64,000 nucleotides of DNA from Actinomycetota bacterium (GTDB taxonomy: Bacteria; Actinomycetota; Geothermincolia; Geothermincolales; RBG-13-55-18): NCBI GenBank assembly GCA_003598015.1, contig QZKE01000053.1, positions 52,435 to 116,434 on the forward strand, in the 5' to 3' direction. Made by a program: the position numbers and the translations under genes. Below the pieces are notes generated by a model that ran no database searches, was not told the origin of the DNA, and saw nothing but the letters and a program-made list of their open reading frames with translations. Positions 49,476 through 58,423 of the stretch are shown piece after piece; position 1 is the first letter of the stretch; each line of letters opens with the position of its first letter.

Positions 49476-51170
49476 TCAATCCGTTCTGCGCCGCACCAAA
49501 AGCGAGCCCAGGGTCAGCAGCACCACCCCGAAGGCTATGAGTACGCCCAGTTGCCAGGCCACATCCGCCAGGGATTCGCCGCGGAGCATAACACCGGAAA
49601 GCGCTTCGATGGCGTAGGTAAGCGGTATTGCCCTGGCTATCCACTGCATGAATGCGGGCATCTGGGAAAGAGGGAATACCGCTCCGGTCATGAATATGAG
49701 AGGAAAACTGACCAGCACGCTCAGGATGACCGCGCCCGCTACCTGACGCGCGAAGGCCGCTATCACCAGGCCTATACCGATGCACGAGAAAGAGGCGGCG
49801 GCTATGACCAGCAGCGCCGCCGCCGCGTTTGACGCGAATACCCCGAAGACGGCCACTGCGAGGAGCAGCATCACGGCCGACTGTACGAAGACCACCGCGG
49901 TGGCCAGGATGAGCTTGGAGCCGACCAGCGCGAAACTTCCCATCTCGGTCAGGCCGAGCCGGATGCGCATGCCCTCCTCGTCCTCTATGACCATGAGGAT
50001 GGCGCCGCTCAGCACGCCCGTCCACAGGATGGACAGGGCGATAAGGGATGGGACAACGGCGTCCTTGGCCGAGAGTGGCCTGCCGGCAACCGACGATATC
50101 TCCAGGTCGATGGGGAGAGCCGTGCCCCGCAGATATGCCGCGGCATCCTCTATATCGCTTATCACCGTGTTCGCAAGGTCGATCCCCACGTCAACCATCT
50201 CCTGCAAGTCGGGGCGGTCCTGCAAGGATTGCTTCAGGGATTCCAGGTTCTCCCTGATCTGCTCGAGACCTACGACCTCGGTGCCGAAGAAATCTCCCCC
50301 CGTAACCAGGACATAGAGGCCGGCGACCACCGCCTGCGTCTTGTTCTCGACCACGCCTTCCTGGACACGCGAGAGGAACCCGCGGATGCTCGTCTCCGCG
50401 AACTCCGCCTTTACCAGGTTGGACTGGTCGATGATAACCTGCACCCTCGCGATTTCATCCAGCGTCTTCAACTGGTGCACGAAGGCGCGGGGCAGCACGA
50501 TCACCGCATCTATCCGCCCCCGTTTCAAGTCGTCACGCGCCTCGGATTCCGAGGTGTATTCCTCGATCTCGGTCACGTCCTGCCCGAACCTCAGCACAAG
50601 CGAGGCGGCATCGTAATTCTCGTCCTCCAGCCATATGGTCTCCCCGATGTAGGGATAATCCCCCTCGCGTATGGCGAAGACGACGTTGACCTCTCCCTGC
50701 GCAAAGCTTGCCAGCGCCTCCTGCGCGGTAGAGTATTCCCGCCACACCTCGGTCTCGGTCTGAACGTCCAGGATGGTCGCGGCTATTTCGTCCCTGGAGA
50801 GGTCGGCCCCCATCCACAACTCCGTTTCCCCGGGATCGCCCGTGGCCAGCAGGGCGCTCACCCTGTCCGCAGCTAGGGCAGCCTCCGCCTCCTCCCCGCT
50901 CCCGTACTCCTCCACCTGCACCGCGCGGCGGCGGAAACGCCGCTCCAGGCCGCGCGGCGACGGGACCACCGCTCCCGACCATGCCTGCTCTCCGGGGCCT
51001 GCGCGGTCCAGGTTGACCAGGCCGATGGGGACGGGGCGCCCGACATCGTAGAATGCGGCACCTATGACGCCCATGATCAGAAAGGGGTAGATGACCAGTA
51101 TCGCCAGCAGCAGGCGGTTGCGGAAGATGAGTTTCCAGTCTTTGGCGACGAGCGCCTTCCAGCCTCTCAT
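49476..51170 (-). CDS. ABC-2 type transporter permease (YhgE/Pip-like architecture)
   Basis: N-terminal TM, long extracytoplasmic region, C-terminal TMs; next to ABC ATPase. Confidence 0.82.
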   Translation of the reverse strand: MRGWKALVAKDWKLIFRNRLLLAILVIYPFLIMGVIGAAFYDVGRPVPIGLVNLDRAGPGEQAWSGAVVPSPRGLERRFRRRAVQVEEYGSGEEAEAALAADRVSALLATGDPGETELWMGADLSRDEIAATILDVQTETEVWREYSTAQEALASFAQGEVNVVFAIREGDYPYIGETIWLEDENYDAASLVLRFGQDVTEIEEYTSESEARDDLKRGRIDAVIVLPRAFVHQLKTLDEIARVQVIIDQSNLVKAEFAETSIRGFLSRVQEGVVENKTQAVVAGLYVLVTGGDFFGTEVVGLEQIRENLESLKQSLQDRPDLQEMVDVGIDLANTVISDIEDAAAYLRGTALPIDLEISSVAGRPLSAKDAVVPSLIALSILWTGVLSGAILMVIEDEEGMRIRLGLTEMGSFALVGSKLILATAVVFVQSAVMLLLAVAVFGVFASNAAAALLVIAAASFSCIGIGLVIAAFARQVAGAVILSVLVSFPLIFMTGAVFPLSQMPAFMQWIARAIPLTYAIEALSGVMLRGESLADVAWQLGVLIAFGVVLLTLGSLLVRRRTD

Positions 51171-52078
51171 CGTTCCGCCTCCCGCATGAAACGCAGGAAG
51201 GCATCCTCCAGGGTGACCTCGCGGTAGTGGAGGTTGCGTACCGACCCCGCCAGCCCGGACGCTATCTCCGGGAGCTTATCCGGAAGCTCGAGGCCGGTAA
51301 CGATCACCGTGTCCCCCTCCATCTTCCAGGTCAGGCCCAGGCGCCGGCATAATACATCCAGTTCCGTGGTGCGGTCGTCGAGGAGCTGGAGCTCCACCCG
51401 GTCCGTTCCCAGCAGCCCCTTGATCTCGGCCGGCGTACCCTCTTCCCGCAGGCTACCCTCTGCCAGGATGGCGAGCCTGTTGCATATGCGGTCCGCCTCT
51501 TGCATGTTATGGGTGGTGATGAAGATAGATCTTCCCTCTGCAGCCAGGCGTATGATGAGCTCCCAGAGAGCGCTGCGTGCCTCGGGATCGAGGCCGGAAG
51601 TGGGCTCATCCATGTAGATGAGCTCCGGCTCGTGGACCAGGCCCATGGCCAGGCTCAGACGCTGCTGCATGCCGCGGGAGTAGAAACGTGCCTGCCGTGA
51701 CGCGTGCTCCGTGAGGCCGGCCATGGCCAGCAGGCTATCGATCCTCTCCGCGGCCTCCTTTGCGTCCACGCCGTAAAGCCGCGACAGGAGGAGCAGGTTC
51801 TCGTGGGCATCGAGACGTCCGTAGAAGGCAGGCTCCTGGGGTACAAGGCCCACACGCAGCCTGTAGCGCGAGTCCATGGGGTAGACCGTCTCGCCTCCCA
51901 TGAGGATGTCACCGTGGGTAGGCGCTATCTGCCCGGTGAGGATGCGGATCAGCGTGGTCTTCCCGGCGCCGTTGGGGCCTATGAGGCCGAAGGTCTCTCC
52001 CTTCGCAACGGAAAGAGTTACGTTGTCCAGCGCCTTGACCCCATCGAACTCCTTGCTGATGTCCTTTATGGAGATCAC
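51167..52078 (-). CDS. ABC transporter ATP-binding protein
   Basis: GPNGAGKTTLIRILTG; YSRGMQQRLSLAMGLVHEPELIYMDEPTSGLDP. Confidence 0.93.
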   Translation of the reverse strand: MISIKDISKEFDGVKALDNVTLSVAKGETFGLIGPNGAGKTTLIRILTGQIAPTHGDILMGGETVYPMDSRYRLRVGLVPQEPAFYGRLDAHENLLLLSRLYGVDAKEAAERIDSLLAMAGLTEHASRQARFYSRGMQQRLSLAMGLVHEPELIYMDEPTSGLDPEARSALWELIIRLAAEGRSIFITTHNMQEADRICNRLAILAEGSLREEGTPAEIKGLLGTDRVELQLLDDRTTELDVLCRRLGLTWKMEGDTVIVTGLELPDKLPEIASGLAGSVRNLHYREVTLEDAFLRFMREAER

Positions 52079-52317
52079 GCCTCAACCTCCGCGTCTAGCT
52101 GCTTTGAGCTTGATTGTAGCAGACGTCGCCCCACTAACCCCTGTGTTTATTCTTCACAAAAATTGACCACAGCATCAAAAGTATGATTTACTAACAACAG
52201 TTATTTTTAGCAACAGAAACGATTAAAGTTCTGGACGATTCCGGATGATATATTATTTAGTATGAACAAAAGGGGTGGAGATATCCTCTAAAGGATAAAC
52301 CGTCGGCCGGAGGTAGC

Positions 52318-53352
52318 ATGGTCACTGGGCGCAATGTCGGGTTGATCGCCATCGCGGGAGCCGTTTCCCTTCTCCTGCTCTTCGCCCTGCCCTTCCCCGC
52401 AACAGCGGAGACCCTGGAGGAGAAACAGGCGGAGGCAAACCGGGTCCGGCAGCAGATCGAAGCGATGAAGGTCGAATCGCAGCGGCTGGCCCAGGAATAC
52501 AACACCGCCCTCTCCGAATACGAGGTGATCCGTTCCGAGGTCGAGGCCAACCGCGAGCAGCTGGAGAAAGCCCAGAACGACTACAAACGGGCGCGCACCA
52601 TCCTCCACGACCGCCTGCGCGAGATATACAAATCGGGCGACGTCAGCTCCGTAGAGGTCCTTCTCGAATCGACGAGCCTGGATGACTTCCTCACCCGTTA
52701 CGACTTCTTCTCCTATATCGGCAACCGCGATTTCCAGTTGTTCGATGAAGTGAAGCGCCTGCGGGAGGAGATAAGCGAGCGGCAGAGATCCCTCGAGGAA
52801 CAGGAGGCCCGCCAGAGACAGGTCCTGGGATCCGTCAACGCCAAGCGCCAGGCCATGGAGGCTTCCCTGCAGGAGCAGCAGGCCTATCTCGATTCCGTTA
52901 ACAAGGAGATCCTGGAGCTCCTGACCCTGTCGGGGGGCGGGGGGACTCCGGTGATGACGCCGATAGGATCGTTCATCTTCCCGGTGAGAGGGCCCCATAC
53001 CTTCACCAACGACTGGCACGCCCCGCGCACGGGTCACCTGCATCAGGGCTGCGACGTCTTCGCCGCATCGGGTACGCCCTGCGTGGCCTGCGTCTCGGGC
53101 ACGGTGAATCAGGGGGAGGGGAAAAACGCGGGGCTCTACGTCCGCCTGGTGGGCGACGACGGGAACGTATACTACTACATGCACCTGCTGCGCTTCGCGG
53201 CCACCGGCCATGTCACCGCGGGGACGGTCATCGGGTATGTCGGGGATACCGGAAACGCCGTGGGCGGGCCGCCCCATCTCCACTTCGAGGTCCATCCGGG
53301 AGGTGGAGCCGCCGTCAATCCCTACCCCATCCTCCTCGCCTCCGACAAATGA
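52318..53352 (+). CDS. EnvC-like coiled-coil M23 peptidoglycan peptidase
   Basis: Signal peptide, coiled coil, HQGCD and HLHFEV metal motifs. Confidence 0.9.
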   Translation: MVTGRNVGLIAIAGAVSLLLLFALPFPATAETLEEKQAEANRVRQQIEAMKVESQRLAQEYNTALSEYEVIRSEVEANREQLEKAQNDYKRARTILHDRLREIYKSGDVSSVEVLLESTSLDDFLTRYDFFSYIGNRDFQLFDEVKRLREEISERQRSLEEQEARQRQVLGSVNAKRQAMEASLQEQQAYLDSVNKEILELLTLSGGGGTPVMTPIGSFIFPVRGPHTFTNDWHAPRTGHLHQGCDVFAASGTPCVACVSGTVNQGEGKNAGLYVRLVGDDGNVYYYMHLLRFAATGHVTAGTVIGYVGDTGNAVGGPPHLHFEVHPGGGAAVNPYPILLASDK

Positions 53353-53495
53353 TGTCATATGTTTCCGCCCCGGACATAAAGCTTCGTCTCGCCACGCCGA
53401 ACCTTTGATGATCTTGCGGTTTTTCGCATCCCATATGCGACGGGGATTGCGCGCTGTATAATCCAGTCAACAGGACATAGTGGGGGAGCGACATA

Positions 53496-56009
53496 TTGAT
53501 CTGCCAGAGCTGCAAACGCCGGCCCGCCACCATGGCGGCGGATATCCTGGTCGACGGGAAGGTGAACACCCTGAAGTTATGCGGGCTGTGCGCGCACCGC
53601 GTCCAGATGCGGAACAACTGGGACGACAAGGGCTGGAAAGCGACGGAAGGCAAGACGCATTTCACCCAGGACCTCTCCCTCCCCTTCCCCGAGGATGCGC
53701 AAGCGGTGGTCTTCACCGCCATCACCAAGCGCGGCCAGAAGGTCATGGAATGGGCGGAGAGGGAGACCAGGCAGTTCGGAATGGACGGCATCGCATCCAG
53801 CGCCATCCTTATCAGCCTGCTCACCGAGGAGAAAAGCGCCAGCTACCAGATCCTGAGCGAGATGGGCGTCAATCTCGACAAGGCGTTTCGCGCCCTGCAC
53901 GAAGCCCTCAAGGATCAGGCCGCCCGCGCGAGGAGCAGCAACGAAGGGTTGACGGCGCGCGCCCTGCTCTCCCAGGCGCAGCAGAAAGCCTCCGAATTCG
54001 ACGACAAGGTGGTCGAACCCGAGCACATCATGCTCGCGCTGCTGGACGGCGAGAAGTCGCTGGCCACGGAGATCCTGCTCAAGCTGGGCGTGAACATCAA
54101 GGAATTGAAGGCACGCCTCTTCTACTACCTGGAATGCCAGCGCATGGAGAGGCACATGCACGGTACCGCTCCCATCTTCAGACAGATGACGCCCCTTGAA
54201 CAGGTATTGAGCGACAAACCCGTCGACGGCTCCATCCTGCGTTTCTTCGGGCGCGACCTGGTCCAGGAGGCCAGGGAGAGGGACTTCGACGCCTCGGTCG
54301 GCCGCGCCGACCTGGTCGAGAGGATGGTGCGCGTACTGTGCCGGGAGAGGCGCAACAATCCCCTCCTGGTGGGCGACGGCGGAGTGGGCAAGACCTACCT
54401 CGTCGAGGCACTGGCGCAGAGGGTAGCGGATGGGGATGTCCCCGCCATGCTGCAGGGCATATCCATCGCCGAACTGGATACGGTGGCCCTGATGGAGGGG
54501 GCTTCCATCCAGGGTGAGCTGGAGAAGCGGGTCAGGCTGCTGGCCAGGGAGATGTCATCGTATCCCGGCGGATTCATCCTTTTTGTCCCCTATATCCAGC
54601 ACATGCTGGGCGAGGAGGGCAGGACGTCGGGCGTGAGCCTAAACAGCATCCTCCAGCCGATCCTGGAAAACCCCAAGCTGTGGTGCATAGCCACGACGAC
54701 CTTCAAGCACTATGAAAACCTCATCGTCCCCGACGAGAACCTGAGCGATGTCTTCCAGAAGATGACCGTTGACGAGATGTCCACCGAGAGCACCCTCGAG
54801 CTGCTCGCCAACCTTAGATCGCACTACGAATCGTTTCATAACGTGCGCATAAGCGACGAGGCGCTGGATGCGGCGGTCTATCTCTCCGACCGCTACCTCA
54901 CCGGCCTGCGACTTCCCGACAAGGCCATCGACCTCGTGGACGAGGCCGCGGCCCACGTGTCGGTAGAGAGCGGCACAGGAGAGACGGGCGAGGTCAGCGC
55001 GGAGAAAGTCGCCGAGGTGGTTACCATGGCCACCGGCATCCCCGCCAAGAGCCTCCTGCAGGAGGAATCGGAGCGCCTCCTCAACATGGAGCAGGAACTC
55101 GGCCGCAGGGTGATCGGCCAGGAGAGGGCGATAAGGGTAGTGTGCGAAACGGTACGGCGCTCCCGTGCGGGACTATCCGACCATAAACGCCCCATAGGCA
55201 CCTTCCTCTTCATGGGCTCCACGGGGGTCGGCAAAACCGAGGTCGCCAGGTCCCTGGCGGAATTCCTCTTCGGAGAGGAGAGGGCCATGGTCAGGCTGGA
55301 TATGTCCGAGTTCTCCGAGAAACATTCCGTGGCCAAACTCATCGGCTCGCCGCCCGGCTATATCGGCTACGAGGAAGGCGGCCAACTGACCTCAGCTATC
55401 AGCGAAAAACCCTACTCGGTGATCCTCCTCGACGAGATCGAGAAGGCCCACCCCGCGGTCTTCAACCTGCTGCTGCAGCTCATGGACGAAGGCCGGCTCA
55501 CGGACAGCAAGGGCAGGACGGTGAATTTCCGCAACACCATCGTCATCATGACCTCCAACATCGCCGGAGAGACGATCAACACCCTTCCCTTGAGCGACAC
55601 GGATCCCGGTGGCGGGTTGGACGTTAATATGCTGGAGATGATCATGGACAAGGTGAAGGAACACTTCTCCATGGAGTTCATCAACCGCATCGACGAGATC
55701 GTGGTCTTCAATCCCCTGGGCACTGACGATATCGAGAGGATCGTGGAGATCAAGGTGAATGCCGTAGCCCAGCAGCTGCAGGCAAAAGGCCTGCAGCTTC
55801 TCCTGGAGCCGTCGGCGCGATCCCTGCTGGCGAGGAAGGGCTTCAGCCGTGAGTTCGGAGCCCGCTACCTGCTGAGGACCATCCAGAAGGAGCTCTCCAA
55901 CCCCCTCTCCGACCTCATGCTCAAAGGTGAAGCCGGGCGGGGAGGCGCGGTGAGGGTCGAGGCCGACGGAGATACCCTGGCCTTCAAGGTGGACGCCGCC
56001 GCTTCCTGA
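53496..56009 (+). CDS. ClpC/ClpE-like double-AAA protein with zinc-finger N-terminus and degenerate D1
   Basis: CQSC...CGLC; D1 GDGGVGKT but FILFVPYIQ in place of ILFIDELH; D2 GSTGVGKT, ILLDEIEKAH; TTG start. Confidence 0.9.
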   Translation: MICQSCKRRPATMAADILVDGKVNTLKLCGLCAHRVQMRNNWDDKGWKATEGKTHFTQDLSLPFPEDAQAVVFTAITKRGQKVMEWAERETRQFGMDGIASSAILISLLTEEKSASYQILSEMGVNLDKAFRALHEALKDQAARARSSNEGLTARALLSQAQQKASEFDDKVVEPEHIMLALLDGEKSLATEILLKLGVNIKELKARLFYYLECQRMERHMHGTAPIFRQMTPLEQVLSDKPVDGSILRFFGRDLVQEARERDFDASVGRADLVERMVRVLCRERRNNPLLVGDGGVGKTYLVEALAQRVADGDVPAMLQGISIAELDTVALMEGASIQGELEKRVRLLAREMSSYPGGFILFVPYIQHMLGEEGRTSGVSLNSILQPILENPKLWCIATTTFKHYENLIVPDENLSDVFQKMTVDEMSTESTLELLANLRSHYESFHNVRISDEALDAAVYLSDRYLTGLRLPDKAIDLVDEAAAHVSVESGTGETGEVSAEKVAEVVTMATGIPAKSLLQEESERLLNMEQELGRRVIGQERAIRVVCETVRRSRAGLSDHKRPIGTFLFMGSTGVGKTEVARSLAEFLFGEERAMVRLDMSEFSEKHSVAKLIGSPPGYIGYEEGGQLTSAISEKPYSVILLDEIEKAHPAVFNLLLQLMDEGRLTDSKGRTVNFRNTIVIMTSNIAGETINTLPLSDTDPGGGLDVNMLEMIMDKVKEHFSMEFINRIDEIVVFNPLGTDDIERIVEIKVNAVAQQLQAKGLQLLLEPSARSLLARKGFSREFGARYLLRTIQKELSNPLSDLMLKGEAGRGGAVRVEADGDTLAFKVDAAAS

Positions 56010-56065
56010 TGACGTGACCGGAACTACCGGCAGGACATCGTGGTTCATATGCGAGAAGCGTGGGC

Positions 56066-56211
56066 GTCAGGCATAGGGGTCGGCCCTGGACTTATGCCTG
56101 AAACAGCCAGGAGGAGCAGGGGGAAAGGGTTGTAGCGTTACTTAAATCCCCACGTATATATGCTGTACGTATGGCTCAGGCATAAGTCCAGGGCCGACCC
56201 CTATGCCTGAC
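56066..56211. repeat. REPIN-like element: two 36-bp palindromic REP-like arms in inverted orientation
   Basis: GTCAGGCATAGGGGTCGGCCCTGGACTTATGCCTGA at 56066-56101; perfect reverse complement at 56176-56211. Confidence 0.8.
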
Positions 56212-56305
56212 CCATTTCTCACTATCCTTTACCCACGCTTCTTGGAGAAGAACCAACACTGTATACTATGCAGTATCGCTTGTACGCTTTGAGGAGGTAC
56301 GGAGT

Positions 56306-58051
56306 ATGCGCCCGGTCATCCTTGCCGCTAAAGACCTCTGCCGCACGCCTATAGAGCTGGTGGGCAGCGCGCTCTTCGCCGCGATCCTGCGCTCTTTCCT
56401 GGACCAGCTCTCGGGCATGGGATCTGAACTCTGCGACTTTCTCCTGGGCCGTAACCTGCTGCGTCGGGGCGAAGACGGGGCATTCGATATAACCGGCATG
56501 GCCGAGCTGCTGACCTCCCTGTCGGCGAAGAGCCTCGATGATATCGACGCAACCCGCCCCGCCCATGCCAGGCTCGCGGATGGCGCCGTGATCCTGCACG
56601 AATTCGTGGAGCAGCTCTACAATTTCTGGCGCAAGATGGAGCGCTACGTCGTCGTGGAGGAGGAATACAAAGCCACCAACATCATGACCAGCGACTATCA
56701 CAACTGGTTCATCGCCACCGTGGGATCATTCGAGGACCTGGTGCGTGAGACCTACCGCCGCATCGCCTATAACATCGGCGGCGAACTGCCCAAGGTCTAC
56801 CGGCAGTTGCCCAGTGGAGCCGGAGCGGGAGCGCTGGTGGAGCATATCCCCTGGGAATGCCCTCCCGGCGATTACGGGCTGCTGGCGGACCTCCCCTTCA
56901 TGCAGTTGCTGGTCATCAAGCCCCCCCTTATCCTCTATCCCAAGCGCAATTACCGCAGGGGCGCCATCAAGCCCCTGGAGGAAAATCCTCTGCGCCATCT
57001 GTCTGAGCTGCAGGGCAACTGGTATTGCTACCCGGCCAAGGTAGGCCTGTTGGTGATCTTCATCTACTTTCACGCGTCGTTCCTGCACCTCGGCACCAGC
57101 CTGTGCAATCTCTTCGAGCTCGCCCAGGGTGACGAGATCCATTCATGCACGCCCGACGGGATCCTCGTCTTCGGGGGGGAGGCGGATTCCCTGCCTCCCG
57201 AGGAGACCTTCTACCACGAGGACGCCGATAACAACCTGGTAGTCGGCTACGTCAGCGGCATCGAGGAACACGATTATTTCGGGTACATGAAGAAATCAGC
57301 CCTCACGCTGCACAACGTGATCATGATCAACCGCGGTATGCTGCCCCTGCACGGCGCCATGGCCCATATCCGCATGAGCTCTGGCGCCTCGGCCAACATC
57401 ATCATCGTCGGGGACAGCGGCGCCGGCAAGTCCGAAACCCTGGAGGCCTTCCGGGCCATCGCGGGCGAAGGCAACGTCGATATACGCGTCGTCTTCGACG
57501 ACATGGGCGTGCTGGGAAGCGACAACGCGGGCAGAGTGGTGGCCTACGGCACCGAGATAGGCGCCTTCGTGCGCCTCGACGACCTGCAGCCCGGCTATGC
57601 TTATTCCGAGGTGGACCGCTCCATCTTCATGAACCCGCAGCTCATCAACGCCCGCGTAGTCATCCCCATCACGGAATACGACTATATCACCCGCGGCCAT
57701 GCCGCAGACGCCCTGCTCTACGCCAACAACTACGAAGAGGTGGACGAGGAGCATCCACACCTCGAGTTCTTCGCCAGCGTCGACGATGCGCTGCCAGTCT
57801 TCGAGAGCGGTTCGCGCATGGCCAAGGGCACTACGGACGAGAAGGGTATCGTCCATTCCTATTTCGCCAACCCCTTCGGCGCCGCCCAGAAGCGCCGCGA
57901 GCACGAGGCTATCGCCCGGTACTTCTTCGAGCGCCTGCAGGCATCGGGCTGCCGCATCGGCATGTTGAGGACGCGCCTGGGCATCGAGGGCTACGAGATG
58001 CGCGGCCCCGAGGAGGCGGCCCGCGCCATCCTCGAACATTTCTTCTCCTGA
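56306..58051 (+). CDS. Large protein with HPr-kinase/PEPCK-like P-loop domain
   Basis: MLPLHGAMAHIRMSSGASANIIIVGDSGAGKSETLEAFRAIAGEGNVDIRVVFDDMGVL; RBS GAGGAGG before ATG. Confidence 0.7.
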   Translation: MRPVILAAKDLCRTPIELVGSALFAAILRSFLDQLSGMGSELCDFLLGRNLLRRGEDGAFDITGMAELLTSLSAKSLDDIDATRPAHARLADGAVILHEFVEQLYNFWRKMERYVVVEEEYKATNIMTSDYHNWFIATVGSFEDLVRETYRRIAYNIGGELPKVYRQLPSGAGAGALVEHIPWECPPGDYGLLADLPFMQLLVIKPPLILYPKRNYRRGAIKPLEENPLRHLSELQGNWYCYPAKVGLLVIFIYFHASFLHLGTSLCNLFELAQGDEIHSCTPDGILVFGGEADSLPPEETFYHEDADNNLVVGYVSGIEEHDYFGYMKKSALTLHNVIMINRGMLPLHGAMAHIRMSSGASANIIIVGDSGAGKSETLEAFRAIAGEGNVDIRVVFDDMGVLGSDNAGRVVAYGTEIGAFVRLDDLQPGYAYSEVDRSIFMNPQLINARVVIPITEYDYITRGHAADALLYANNYEEVDEEHPHLEFFASVDDALPVFESGSRMAKGTTDEKGIVHSYFANPFGAAQKRREHEAIARYFFERLQASGCRIGMLRTRLGIEGYEMRGPEEAARAILEHFFS

Positions 58052-58145
58052 CCGCACGGACGTTTTCGTATGAACGCCGCAGGCGCATCGGGTCAGGCAT
58101 GGCACGAGGCCGGCATCCAATATGGCTGTAGCATATCTCTTTTTC

Positions 58146-58412
58146 TTCCTCCCCTACCCTCAGGAGGCACTCTCTCCGCCCGGGCCGGGAAGACCGTAAC
58201 CAGGATGGAATTGAATGGGGGTGTAACGGATTTCTTTACGACCCTTCCTCCCCTTCTCACCCTCGGGAGGCACTCTCCCCACCCGGGCTCGCAAGGCTGT
58301 AACCAGGCCGGGATCTAATTGGGGTGTAACGTATTTCTTTTCGACCCTTCTTACCCTGAAAGATCTTCGCTCAACGCTTCCATGAAGGTCGAAAAGAAAC
58401 TTGTTACACCCC
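58146..58412. repeat. Two imperfect ~100-bp tandem repeats plus an inverted copy of the terminal motif
   Basis: GGGGTGTAACGKATTTCTTTWCGACCC at 58218-58244 and 58321-58347; inverted GGTCGAAAAGAAACTTGTTACACCCC at 58387-58412. Confidence 0.75.
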
Positions 58413-58423
58413 TTGAGGCTGGT

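Noticed and set aside
52079-52317. Possible riboswitch before the M23 peptidase gene
   Set aside because: The region is AT-rich and has a small TATCC/GGATA hairpin, but I could not match a ydaO-type or other known riboswitch core by eye; more likely a divergent promoter region.
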